DNA from: Spirochaetaceae bacterium
GTDB taxonomy: Bacteria; Spirochaetota; Spirochaetia; WTKD01
Assembly (NCBI GenBank): GCA_011524535.1
Contig: WTKD01000006.1
Coordinates: 43,601 to 107,600 of the forward strand
Length of the DNA: 64,000 nt
Direction of reading: 5' to 3'
Numbering within the stretch: the first letter of the stretch is position 1; each line of letters opens with the position of its first letter. The notes under the pieces are model-generated. The model was not told the DNA's origin and searched no databases. It saw only the letters and a list, made by a program, of their open reading frames with translations. Shown here piece after piece: positions 41,827 through 51,759 of this stretch. Position numbers and translations under genes: made by a program.

Positions 41827-43902
41827 ATGAAGTATATATACATGGCACTGGTTATTGTGGGGGGTTTGATGGGGTGTTCGTCTGGGGGGACAGGATCTCC
41901 TGACGATCGGGTTAGTGCATTCGAGCTACCGAGTGCTGTGGTTGTAGATATAACGAATGGGGAGTCAGTATATCGATCGACTCGGAAGCTGACGTGGGAT
42001 CTGTTTGGAGAAGTTGGCGAAGGGGTGACCTACAAGGTAGACCTCACTGATGCGCGCGAAGCAATGCCAACAGTTCTTGAAGACGAGAGCGGAGTGGTGT
42101 ACGAAGTAAAAGCAGGAGAAGATACAGCAGGGGTTATACCATCGAAGATAACGATTACGTTTCCGTCACCAGCGATGCCAGGAGTTTTGGAAGCAGGGAA
42201 GGGATACGAGTGGAAAGTGGCTCGCTTTGAAAACGATCAAGAGATAGAGAGTAAGGAAGGGAGTTTTACGGTTGAAGAGCGTGAAGAAGTGGAATGGAAC
42301 AAAGGATTTGAGGTAGGAGTGGATATTTCAAACATACGAGAAGCGGGAGCGTTTGCGATTGGTGCGGACATTCGGATACACATACCCGCAAGATTGATGC
42401 ACGCTACAAAGACGAATAACAATGATACCAAGCTGTGGATAGCGGTGCGGGATTACGAGACAGGGTTGGAAGACAAAACAGAAAATAACGATAGATACAC
42501 GGAGTACATACGCAATGCTGAGGCGTTTGGAGGGATACTTCCTCGTTTTTTGGTTGACCGTGAAGGGGCAGGACATACAGTAGCGAGTATTATAGAATCT
42601 AAAGCGAGCATTGGGCTTGGGTTGTTGGCTGACTTGCGGTTATTCTATCAAGCGTATGGTTTTTTGGGTGTTGAAGAGCTTAAATCACTGAGCGGCGACA
42701 AGCTGGGCTTAGGCACTCTATTTAGTAGAGAAGAGGATGGTGGGTATGTGATTTCGTATCCCAATGTTGGATTTTGGGAAGTGGGGACAGGTGATGTGAG
42801 TCAAGATCCATACGATTTGTTGGTGGGGTACAATGCAGACCATCCAGAGCAACGGGAATTTGAGTACAAGATCTATTACACAAGTAATGCGAGGGTACAG
42901 ACAACGGAGGGGATTACGTTTAAACGACCCGATGGAGAACGAACGAACCGCCAAGACTTGGGATACGAAGACATGGTAGGGGAGCTTAATCTCACTGATG
43001 ATCAGCTAGATAGGCTGACACAAGACGAAGCCAGTGATGATGTAGGCACATCTCTTATTGGAAAATACGCACAGACAGAGCATTTTAAAGAAAATTACAA
43101 TCAGTCCCCTACTAATAATTTAGAAACACGAGTAGTTCCGTATGGAGCAGTGTCGTATGGGCGTCGGTACGACAGACATACGGTAGCACATGTGGCACAC
43201 CTTACATCTGTGTTTAATCTGGCGATTTTGAACTTGGATTTGAACTTGGAGAAGTTGAAGGAAAGCGGCGACCTAGTGCTGAAAAGTAATTTTCAATTCC
43301 CCTCTTCAGGAGGAACAACGATAGATGAAGATTACACAGAGAAGATACTTGATGTGCCCTTGCAAGATACAGAGGGACAGGACTACAAGAGCCTAGAGAG
43401 CTATTTGAAGGTTGCTGAAGCAGTGAACAGCCGATGGGCTGATGCTGGAAAGAGCCCGTTAAAAGAGGGAGAACTCATCGGGGGAACGCCTGCGCAACAA
43501 GAAGAGCGACTGAATGCTTTGGAAGATCTGTCGAAATACATGGCTCCGCTTGGATTTTCAGCGGACGGAGTACGTGCGTATATGCTCATAAAAATGGATG
43601 TTGACGACAATGACACTGGTGTTTTTTCGTGGCGCTATTATGATATGTCGTCTGACGTAACAGAAGGCAGAGATGAACAAGAACTTGATAACAGATCACG
43701 AGGTTGGTGGACTATCGAGGACCGCGCAGCATACTATGATGCGAATGGTGTACGAACCACGCTGAAAGATACGCTTAATGAGTACAATGATGAGCGGTTG
43801 CTTCCGTTTCATCGCATGGTAAGGATAGCAAATGGGTGTGCCGGAGCTCATGTGTCTGCTGAGTTCGCAGCGCAATACCCTGGATACTCCGTGGTCCAAT
43901 AA
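41827..43902 (+). CDS. Hypothetical lipoprotein, 691 aa, no recognised family
   Basis: Lipobox VGGLMGC; RBS aaggag upstream; long purine-rich ORF. Confidence 0.8.
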   Translation: MKYIYMALVIVGGLMGCSSGGTGSPDDRVSAFELPSAVVVDITNGESVYRSTRKLTWDLFGEVGEGVTYKVDLTDAREAMPTVLEDESGVVYEVKAGEDTAGVIPSKITITFPSPAMPGVLEAGKGYEWKVARFENDQEIESKEGSFTVEEREEVEWNKGFEVGVDISNIREAGAFAIGADIRIHIPARLMHATKTNNNDTKLWIAVRDYETGLEDKTENNDRYTEYIRNAEAFGGILPRFLVDREGAGHTVASIIESKASIGLGLLADLRLFYQAYGFLGVEELKSLSGDKLGLGTLFSREEDGGYVISYPNVGFWEVGTGDVSQDPYDLLVGYNADHPEQREFEYKIYYTSNARVQTTEGITFKRPDGERTNRQDLGYEDMVGELNLTDDQLDRLTQDEASDDVGTSLIGKYAQTEHFKENYNQSPTNNLETRVVPYGAVSYGRRYDRHTVAHVAHLTSVFNLAILNLDLNLEKLKESGDLVLKSNFQFPSSGGTTIDEDYTEKILDVPLQDTEGQDYKSLESYLKVAEAVNSRWADAGKSPLKEGELIGGTPAQQEERLNALEDLSKYMAPLGFSADGVRAYMLIKMDVDDNDTGVFSWRYYDMSSDVTEGRDEQELDNRSRGWWTIEDRAAYYDANGVRTTLKDTLNEYNDERLLPFHRMVRIANGCAGAHVSAEFAAQYPGYSVVQ

Positions 43903-43986
43903 TTAGGACGATAGGGCAGAGCACACGAGTACGAATGGCTTACGCATCTCTGAAGTGAGAGCGCTATGCTATCAAGTGGGACATGT

Positions 43987-46458
43987 TCATGTGTAGGAAG
44001 TACGTAGATGACATATGCTTATGTCATCTAATACAGGCTGGATTGTTCGATCGGTGCATTGTAACCGAATAGAGCGGTCCATGCCTGGGTACACATGGAA
44101 TCCATTGTCTGAAAATTGCAATCTAGGATGTTTGGGAGCTTCGAGGCGAACAAAAAAAGCAGGAACCGTGGTTGAAAGGGTTAGAGTTTTTCCACTTAGG
44201 GATGTTGAGAGGTGAGGGGATGGAAGCAGGAGCTGTTTCGGAGGAGAGAGAAACATAGTTTTTTCGCATAGAAGGGGCTCTGGTACCGAGGCTTCGTTCT
44301 CAAGGCGAGCATACAGGACATGCTTATTCCAGGCATTTGGTAGGTCCTGAAGGGTTACAGTATTCAATGTCTGTTGAGAACGTTTTGGAATGATAATGCT
44401 TTTGACTCCAAGAGAGCGATTTTCTGCGGTCGTTGTCAACGGAATGAGAGAGGTTTTCAAAAGAGCCCGTTGAGGTTCGGCTGTTTCGTTGATGCCGATC
44501 AAGCGAAGATACTTTTCGGTTCGTTGCCATACAAGACGTAGAGGCGAGAAAAAGCGCTTGGCTGCATAGTGAAGGAGCTTCCAGCGTCCTGAATACTCGA
44601 TGGAGGACCATGAAGTTACGGGCCAGCAATCGTTCAGTTGCCAATACAGAAATCCAGCGGATTGTTCAGGAAAGCAGGACCAATGATCTACAGCTTTTTC
44701 TATTGCCATTGCCTGTTGCACCTGACTCAGATAGAGCATGTGTTTGAACGAATGAGGCATACGAAAATAGCGCATCATAGTTTCTACGATAATGGTGTTT
44801 CCCCGTTCGTTTTTTTGATGATGTTCCATCTGAGGTGCGCTTACATTCATATCGCTGGAATCACAGAAAGATTGAACCGTAGGCAGGGAGGGAAAAGATT
44901 GGAATCCAAATTCACTACAAAAGCGTGGAATTATCTCTTCATAGGCCTCAAAGGGTTTTCCTTCGTGCCAGACATCCCAGAAATGCATATCCCCTCGGCT
45001 ATCATCATGCCAACAATCTGAATAATCATTTGAACCGGCACTCGGCGACGAAGGCCACCAAGGACGGTTTGGATCAAGTTTTTTTACAAGGCGCCCGACG
45101 GTGCCTTCATACAAACGGTCGTAATCAACCAGATAGACATCTCTATTTTTGCGAGTTTCCTCAAACCAGGACAGGGCTCCGAGATTTTCGTTATTTCCGC
45201 ACCATATCGCAATGCACGGATGATTCATGAGTCGTTTGGTTTGATAGGTTACTTCTTCTTCCACCGAAGCGAGGAAATCTGGGTCTGCAGGATAGGTTGA
45301 ACAGGCGAACATGAAATCTTGCCAGACGAGGATACCTTCACGGTCACATATGTCGTAAAAGACATCGTTTTCGTACTGCCCACCACCCCATACGCGAATC
45401 ATATTCATGTGGGCTTTTTTAGCAGATTTGAGGAGGTATGCATATGTATCTGGTATTTGTCGAGCGGGTAATGCGTCCACGGGTATCCAGTTACTCCCCT
45501 TGCAAGTGATGGGATGTCCATTCAGAAGAAATCGAAAAGCACTCCCGTGGGCATCTTTGGAAGTGTCTAGCGCTATGGTTCTGAATGCAATCGTTTGTGT
45601 TTTTGAATCATGCGATGATTGTACTCTAACCTGATAGAGTGGTTGATCCCCGAGATCATGGGTCCACCATAGTTTGGGATTCTCCACAATCATTGTTGTA
45701 GAGAAAGAATTTGTACCAGGCAAACAATGCACAGAGGATGAAGATTCTGCGATTGGTGTGTCCGCATAATAAATCGAACATGAAAAATGGTGTGTGGATT
45801 CTATCCGGGCATGCATGTCGACATGTACAATGACTTCCCAGCGATTGAAGTTAGTGTTTTGTACGTGAGTATGGAGATTGCTCATATACCCGTTTGGACT
45901 ATGCAGCAATGTAATTGAGCCATAAACCCCACTCGTCATAATGCAAGGACCCCAGTCCCAGCCCCCGTGGCATTGAGTTTTTCTCAGAAGATTTCGATGG
46001 GGCGATTGGACAACCGCGGACATATGAGGCAATGGATAGGCTAAGCCAGAAGCACGGGTTGCGGCTTCCAGTTCGGGTGATTGTAGGCATATCTGGATAC
46101 GATTTTCACCGATCTTCAAGACTGATGAGAGGTCAATATGATGCATTAAGAACGCATTATCGCTTGTATGTACCAATGAATTATTGAGATAGACGCTGGC
46201 TACTGTATCGATGCGATCGATGCGCAAAGTCCATAATGAGTTCTCTAATGAATCCGCTTCGAGTACGAATGTCCGCTCAAGAATCCATTCTTCTCGAGCA
46301 ATCCATAATAATTCTATTTCGTTGGTCCCATAGAAAGGGTCTGGTATATTCCCGGCTTTAAACAATGCAGAAACTATGTCTCCAGGGAGTTCTATTGAGC
46401 AATCTTTTATGGAGTCGGATCGAGATGAAAGTGTCCATGTTCCGGTGAGGGTCAGCAT
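43987..46458 (-). CDS. Beta-mannosidase (GH2)
   Basis: GSNWIPVDALPAR, MNMIRVWGGGQYENDVFYDICDREGILVWQDFMFACSTYP, WCGNNE, CSEFGFQSFPS. Start probably MLTLTGTW at 46458. Confidence 0.93.
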   Translation of the reverse strand: MLTLTGTWTLSSRSDSIKDCSIELPGDIVSALFKAGNIPDPFYGTNEIELLWIAREEWILERTFVLEADSLENSLWTLRIDRIDTVASVYLNNSLVHTSDNAFLMHHIDLSSVLKIGENRIQICLQSPELEAATRASGLAYPLPHMSAVVQSPHRNLLRKTQCHGGWDWGPCIMTSGVYGSITLLHSPNGYMSNLHTHVQNTNFNRWEVIVHVDMHARIESTHHFSCSIYYADTPIAESSSSVHCLPGTNSFSTTMIVENPKLWWTHDLGDQPLYQVRVQSSHDSKTQTIAFRTIALDTSKDAHGSAFRFLLNGHPITCKGSNWIPVDALPARQIPDTYAYLLKSAKKAHMNMIRVWGGGQYENDVFYDICDREGILVWQDFMFACSTYPADPDFLASVEEEVTYQTKRLMNHPCIAIWCGNNENLGALSWFEETRKNRDVYLVDYDRLYEGTVGRLVKKLDPNRPWWPSSPSAGSNDYSDCWHDDSRGDMHFWDVWHEGKPFEAYEEIIPRFCSEFGFQSFPSLPTVQSFCDSSDMNVSAPQMEHHQKNERGNTIIVETMMRYFRMPHSFKHMLYLSQVQQAMAIEKAVDHWSCFPEQSAGFLYWQLNDCWPVTSWSSIEYSGRWKLLHYAAKRFFSPLRLVWQRTEKYLRLIGINETAEPQRALLKTSLIPLTTTAENRSLGVKSIIIPKRSQQTLNTVTLQDLPNAWNKHVLYARLENEASVPEPLLCEKTMFLSPPKQLLLPSPHLSTSLSGKTLTLSTTVPAFFVRLEAPKHPRLQFSDNGFHVYPGMDRSIRLQCTDRTIQPVLDDISICHLRTSYT

Positions 46459-46602
46459 TTGGATATGATCATTTTTCTGAACGATAAGAGTATTGTTGGT
46501 CACTATACACACAATAGCAAGCCCATATTGTTTGGTAAAGAAAAAGCATGCATGGAAGAATCTGTACTTACAAAAGTAAATAATCACAGTTAATATATTT
46601 GC

Positions 46603-46632
46603 TTGAAAAAGTACTAATTTGTGTGGTACAGT
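46603..46632 (+). promoter_or_regulatory. Putative promoter of 46741 ABC operon
   Basis: TTGAAA-18-TACAGT. Confidence 0.45.
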
Positions 46633-46658
46633 TACTCAAAGTAGCTCCTGCAGACGTA

Positions 46659-46691
46659 TTGCTGAGGTGCTTCTCGGATTCCCCTCAGCAA
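46659..46691 (+). promoter_or_regulatory. 5' leader hairpin / operator-like inverted repeat
   Basis: TTGCTGAGG...CCTCAGCAA, perfect 9-bp arms, 15-nt spacer, between putative promoter and SBP gene. Confidence 0.45.
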
Positions 46692-46740
46692 ATAACGGTT
46701 TGCAAAAGTTACACCATCACACATACAGGAAGGAGTAAGT

Positions 46741-48036
46741 ATGAACAAACTATTTTTCATAGTATTTATAGCGTTTTTGATTATTACTGCTGGTCCTTTA
46801 TTTTCAGAAGGTTCCAGTGAAACGGATGATCCCAATACGTTAACCGGATTTCACTATCTCGATCAAGCAGATCGAGCAGCGGTGGATAATTTTGAGGCAT
46901 TGAAAGCTCGTTTTGCTGAATTGCACCCAGAAATAACAATCGAATGGGAGTACTTGGTAAATGAACCATACCATAACAAGCTGCAGACCTTGGTCACATC
47001 GGACCAACTGCCAGATATAGTATTTTTGTGGCCAGGAAAAAGAACAGGAAATGTGACGGGTAATGGGAACATAAAAGATTTATCACCCTGGTTGGAGGGC
47101 AATAGAGACAATTTTTCCGTAGCAGCCATGGCTCCTCAAGGTCAAAATGGAGAAATATGGGAACTTCCTGAGCAAGTTACGTCAACCCATGTCATGTTTA
47201 CCAACGATAGACTGCTCGAAGAATTGGGGCTTTCATTCCCAGAAACCATGGAAGAATTGATTGAGCAGGGCGAAGTCATACGAGAAGCCGGCCTTATACC
47301 AATTGCGATGGATAACAAAGATGGATGGCAAATGCAATCAACCTTTCTCAGCGCCCTAGTTGAACGCACAGGTGGCATGGAGTGGTATGATCGAGCGGCA
47401 AAGGGTGATGCACAATTTACAGACCCAGAATTTATTGCTGCCCTGGACGTAATAAAAACACTAAACGACAATGATATGTTTTCACCTGGAATCAATCAGG
47501 CGGAATACGGCACAGCTCTCACCGATTTTGTGAACGAACGAGCTGTATATCTGATTGATGGTGGTTGGAGGACAACAAACCTCACTACCGAACTTGATGA
47601 CGATCTCAAGCCACATATTTCATACAATACATTCCCAGATATTCCAAATCAAAAAGGACGTTCTGGTTCTACGGCCATAGTGACAGGCACGGGATTTGGT
47701 ATGAATGCAAATTTGGAAGGGCAAAAAGCAGATAATGCTTGGAAATGGATATGGTTCTATTCTGGTCCAGAAGGTTCGAAAATCAGAAAAGAGTTTGGAA
47801 GCCTTCCAGCGTACAATCTTCCTGCCGACAGCAATGACCCAATCCTGCTCCAAAAACTTGGAACTTTTCTTAGCGAAACGCCAGGAGGGTATGTGTTAGA
47901 TGCCGTTCTTGACGGAGAAGGAATGGCAGTATTGCACCCGCAAATCCAAGAAATGATGTTTGGAAACGTCACCCCCGAAGAAGCGGCTGCAACCTATGAG
48001 GAATGGGTTGCTGCAAACGATTCAAGTCGAAAATAA
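46741..48036 (+). CDS. Carbohydrate ABC substrate-binding protein (family 1)
   Basis: Signal peptide; FEALKARFAELHPEITIEWEYL; LPDIVFLWPGK. Confidence 0.92.
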   Translation: MNKLFFIVFIAFLIITAGPLFSEGSSETDDPNTLTGFHYLDQADRAAVDNFEALKARFAELHPEITIEWEYLVNEPYHNKLQTLVTSDQLPDIVFLWPGKRTGNVTGNGNIKDLSPWLEGNRDNFSVAAMAPQGQNGEIWELPEQVTSTHVMFTNDRLLEELGLSFPETMEELIEQGEVIREAGLIPIAMDNKDGWQMQSTFLSALVERTGGMEWYDRAAKGDAQFTDPEFIAALDVIKTLNDNDMFSPGINQAEYGTALTDFVNERAVYLIDGGWRTTNLTTELDDDLKPHISYNTFPDIPNQKGRSGSTAIVTGTGFGMNANLEGQKADNAWKWIWFYSGPEGSKIRKEFGSLPAYNLPADSNDPILLQKLGTFLSETPGGYVLDAVLDGEGMAVLHPQIQEMMFGNVTPEEAAATYEEWVAANDSSRK

Positions 48037-48044
48037 TCTAACAA

Positions 48045-48077
48045 AACCAGCGGGATAAATATGTCCTGCTGGTTTTT
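48045..48077 (+). terminator. Intrinsic terminator/attenuator between SBP and permease genes
   Basis: AACCAGCGGGA...TCCTGCTGGTTTTTT hairpin with T tract. Confidence 0.65.
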
Positions 48078-48093
48078 CATTGGGAACTTTTTC

Positions 48094-49014
48094 ATGCCAT
48101 TATTATCAGAAGGAATAGAAACTCGCCAAAAACAACGTAGGAAAAAGAGAAACAGCTATGCCTTGTTGGTTGGACCATCTGTCTTTCTTTATGGTGTATT
48201 CATAATCTTCCCGGTTATTTTCAGTGGTGTGTTTGGATTCACCGAGTGGGACGGAGTAGGGATACCACAATTCATTGGATTTGATAATTACGTATCTATA
48301 TTTTCTGACCCGGTATTTTTGTTTGACCTCAGAAACAATTTTTTGATCGTAGCTATTTCTGTGTTTGGACAATTACCGATCGGATTCGTAGTAGCCTATA
48401 TCATATACCGGAAGCTTGTTGTGGGCGGAAAAGTGTTTGAAACGGTTCTGTTTCTCCCGATTACCATATCAGCGGTAGTCATCGCGATTCTGTGGAACCA
48501 AATTTTTGGTCCATCGGGGCTTCTTACGGCCTTAATGCGATTATTGGTCAATGATCCGCGATATGTATTTGCAGTATTTGAAAACCGTGTTTTTGCAATG
48601 GTGCCAATATTGTTTGTGATTTTGTGGATGTATACAGGGGTTTATATGATTATATTCATAGCGAACCTTCAAAGTATTTCGCCATCGGTGTTCGAAGCCG
48701 CGGTTATCGATGGGGCATCGGAGGGTCAGATTCTCTGGCGGATTGTTATCCCTGCGATGACAAATATATTGTTTACTACATCAATTTTTGCGATCTCAGG
48801 AAGCCTTAAAAGTTTTGATCTCATTTTTGCAATGACAGGAGGAGGACCAGCCCATTATACTGAGGTCGTTGCAATATATATGTATCTTCAGACATTCAGG
48901 TTTTATAATTTTGGATACGGAAGTGCGGTATCGGTAGTCATCGTTGCTCTAAGTCTTGGATTAATTACCTTGCTGAGAGTGTCTTACAAACGCATTGAAA
49001 AGAGATTTGGATGA
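48094..49014 (+). CDS. Carbohydrate ABC permease
   Basis: EAAVIDGASEGQILWRIVIPAM. Start at MPLLSEG (48094), as 48061 lies inside the hairpin. Confidence 0.92.
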   Translation: MPLLSEGIETRQKQRRKKRNSYALLVGPSVFLYGVFIIFPVIFSGVFGFTEWDGVGIPQFIGFDNYVSIFSDPVFLFDLRNNFLIVAISVFGQLPIGFVVAYIIYRKLVVGGKVFETVLFLPITISAVVIAILWNQIFGPSGLLTALMRLLVNDPRYVFAVFENRVFAMVPILFVILWMYTGVYMIIFIANLQSISPSVFEAAVIDGASEGQILWRIVIPAMTNILFTTSIFAISGSLKSFDLIFAMTGGGPAHYTEVVAIYMYLQTFRFYNFGYGSAVSVVIVALSLGLITLLRVSYKRIEKRFG

Positions 49015-49850
49015 TAGCACATCAACGCAAACTTGGCATAGTAATCGTTTCGTACGTTGTTCTCATAGTGCTCGCCCTCATCACAATTCTTCCCTTGATT
49101 TGGTTGTTGTACACATCATTCAAACCCCATAAAGAGATTATCGAGAATGTATTTGCATTACCACGAGTCTTCAGTATGGACAATTATCAGCGTACCTGGG
49201 AATTTGGTAGGTTTGGTATTGCTTCGTTTAACAGTATTTTCTACTCGACTGTAGCAACGCTGCTGACAACACTGCTCGCACTCATGACGGGCTATGGATT
49301 TGCAAAATTCGGATATAAGCGCCTTTCTGGCTTTTTGTATTATTTTTTCATCCTCGGACTACTCATTACGGTGCATTCGGTACTTGTTCCTTTATTTATT
49401 ATGGAATCATTTTTGAACCTGGACGATACGCGATTGGGTATCCTTTTACCTTATATAGCATTTGGACTTCCTTTTTTGGTATATCTTTCAACATCCTATA
49501 TACGTACTATTCCAACAGCACTCGAGGAAGCGGCCCTTATCGATGGAGCCTCGTACATACGTGTGTTTTGGAGTATTATTGTGCCCATGTCACGCCCAGT
49601 GATAGGAACTATGCTTATTTTTTCTTTTTTGAGCAATTGGAACGAGTTCGTCTTTGTTTTCACACTCACAAGCAAAGCAACATTGCGTAGTTTACCGGTT
49701 GCTGTAAACGCTTTCGCTGGAGGTATGGCGCGTGATTTTGGTCTTTTGTTTTCCGCCTTGACCATCGCAACGATTCCGATGATTGTGTTTTATTTTGTAT
49801 TCCGCAAGAAAATCGCCCAGGGCTTTGCGGCAGGGTCGATCAAAGAATAA
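49011..49850 (+). CDS. Carbohydrate ABC permease
   Basis: EAALIDGASYIRVFWSIIVPMSRPV; ATGA overlap with upstream gene. Confidence 0.93.
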   Translation: MIAHQRKLGIVIVSYVVLIVLALITILPLIWLLYTSFKPHKEIIENVFALPRVFSMDNYQRTWEFGRFGIASFNSIFYSTVATLLTTLLALMTGYGFAKFGYKRLSGFLYYFFILGLLITVHSVLVPLFIMESFLNLDDTRLGILLPYIAFGLPFLVYLSTSYIRTIPTALEEAALIDGASYIRVFWSIIVPMSRPVIGTMLIFSFLSNWNEFVFVFTLTSKATLRSLPVAVNAFAGGMARDFGLLFSALTIATIPMIVFYFVFRKKIAQGFAAGSIKE

Positions 49851-49851
49851 T

Positions 49852-50706
49852 CTACAATTTGTGGGATTTTAGATAAGATTCCAGTTTTCTCACCCCCAGC
49901 GTAAGACTGATCGTCAGAATTAAATATAAAAGAGCCAATATACTATAAGATTCAAAAAATCGAAACGTGGATGCTGTGTATAATCTGGTGTTCAGGGTGA
50001 GGTCAGCAACTCCGACTGCCGAGACCAATGCCGAATCCTTAATAATAGCCACTAGCTCGTTTCCAAGAGGAGGGAGAACGTTTCTTATAGCCTGAGGAAG
50101 CACAACTCGATAAAGTACATTACTCCGACTAAATCCTAATGCGAGAGCAGCTTCGTATTGTCCATCATCGATTGATTCGATTCCAGCCCGAAAAATTTCT
50201 GCTATAAAGGCACTGTACCCGATGGTCAAAGAAATTATTGCACGACTAGTAAAAGATATAGATCGGATGTTGATGGGGTCCATCAATCCGAGAGATTGCA
50301 AGGGCTGAGTTATCGCGTTTAGCAACCATACTAGGCCTGGAGCTCCTACAAAAGCGATATAGTATAATAGCACCAGCATAGGAATACCACGAATTAATTC
50401 GATGTATAAAGTAGCAAATTCACGCAACACGCGAAAGGCTGATATTCTTAGGAGTGCCATAATAAGGCCAAGGGTGACCGATGCTATATACGCAAAAACA
50501 GAGACCGCGAGGGTTATTCCCCAGCCTTTGGATATCTTTGAAAATATATTTGTTAGTGTTTCATTGTATGCAATGTTCCAAAAGGCAATGAGCATAATGA
50601 GAACACTGCAGAGGAGCCAAATGGGTAACTTTGTTGCATATCCCCGATGCGGCAATACCCTGAGGATATGCCGCCGAGGAATAGAATTATTGGGATCCAT
50701 TACCAA
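49852..50706 (-). CDS. Amino-acid ABC permease
   Basis: LYIELIRGIPMLVLLYYI; YEAALALGFSRSNVLYRVVLPQAIRNVLPPLGNELVAIIKDSAL. Confidence 0.93.
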   Translation of the reverse strand: MVMDPNNSIPRRHILRVLPHRGYATKLPIWLLCSVLIMLIAFWNIAYNETLTNIFSKISKGWGITLAVSVFAYIASVTLGLIMALLRISAFRVLREFATLYIELIRGIPMLVLLYYIAFVGAPGLVWLLNAITQPLQSLGLMDPINIRSISFTSRAIISLTIGYSAFIAEIFRAGIESIDDGQYEAALALGFSRSNVLYRVVLPQAIRNVLPPLGNELVAIIKDSALVSAVGVADLTLNTRLYTASTFRFFESYSILALLYLILTISLTLGVRKLESYLKSHKL

Positions 50707-50736
50707 TTATAGACTAACGTCTAAATTACTTGGTAA

Positions 50737-51567
50737 TCAGTCAGCCAAGGTTTTTTCAAAAAACCAATAATTTTCTATTGATGCAAGGGTCCCATCTTCA
50801 CGAATGGTTGCCAATGCCTGATTCACAGGAACGGATAGGTCAGATCCCTTCGGAAAGACATACGCAAATGCGTCGCTTCCAACGGGGCTACCAATGATCT
50901 TTAGTTCACCCTCATAGGTATCTATATATCCCTGACTGGAAGGGCCGTCCATCAAAACAAGATCAACGTCTCCGGATCGGAGTGCTTGAATGAGAGAACC
51001 GAAGGATTCAAACAAAACAATGCGTGGGTTTTCTTCGTTTCCATCGAGAACACTATAGACTGCGGTATAGAAGTTTGTATTTCCCGGATTTGCTCCCACG
51101 AGTAATTCTTCGTTTGCAACAAAGGATTCGGCATCGGAGAATCGCGATTCGTCGGAGCGTACAACCATAAATTGTTCTGATTCTAGGTAAGGTTCAGAAA
51201 AATCGACGATCTTTTGTCGCTCATCGGTGATAGAAATTCCATCCATGGCTATATCGTATTCACCGTTGGAAACGGCTGCGAGCATGGTTTCCCAGCTTGA
51301 TAATCGCCAATCTATCGATAGGTTCAGTCTCTCCGCAATTTCCTTTGTGAGATCGTACTCGAATCCTACAGAATCCCCCGTTTCTGGGTCGAGCATACTC
51401 AATGGTGGATAATCATTACTTGTAACCGCAATGATAGTACGTCCTTGAAAATCTGGAAGTCCAGATTCGCTCAGCTCAGAACCAGAAGAATCACCCTCTG
51501 ATGATCCACCAGCGTAAATGAGTCCGACAAGGAACATCATAATAAACAGAAAACTGTGTTTTCTCAT
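50737..51567 (-). CDS. Amino-acid ABC substrate-binding protein (family 3)
   Basis: VTSNDYPPLSMLDPETGDSVGFEYDLTKEIAERL; GISITDERQKIVDFSEPY. Confidence 0.92.
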   Translation of the reverse strand: MRKHSFLFIMMFLVGLIYAGGSSEGDSSGSELSESGLPDFQGRTIIAVTSNDYPPLSMLDPETGDSVGFEYDLTKEIAERLNLSIDWRLSSWETMLAAVSNGEYDIAMDGISITDERQKIVDFSEPYLESEQFMVVRSDESRFSDAESFVANEELLVGANPGNTNFYTAVYSVLDGNEENPRIVLFESFGSLIQALRSGDVDLVLMDGPSSQGYIDTYEGELKIIGSPVGSDAFAYVFPKGSDLSVPVNQALATIREDGTLASIENYWFFEKTLAD

Positions 51568-51759
51568 AGCGCCCTCTTTTTAAGCATAAATATTTTAAAT
51601 AATTTTACTCAAATATAGCTAATATAACAAGAGGTCAAGGATATCTTTGATAGAAGCCGCAACACCTTCAAAAATGCCTAGAATTGATACAGAATCAGAA
51701 AGAAGCAATATTTAATTAATACTCTACATGCGAAGAAGCTATTGTAGCAAGGAGAACAT

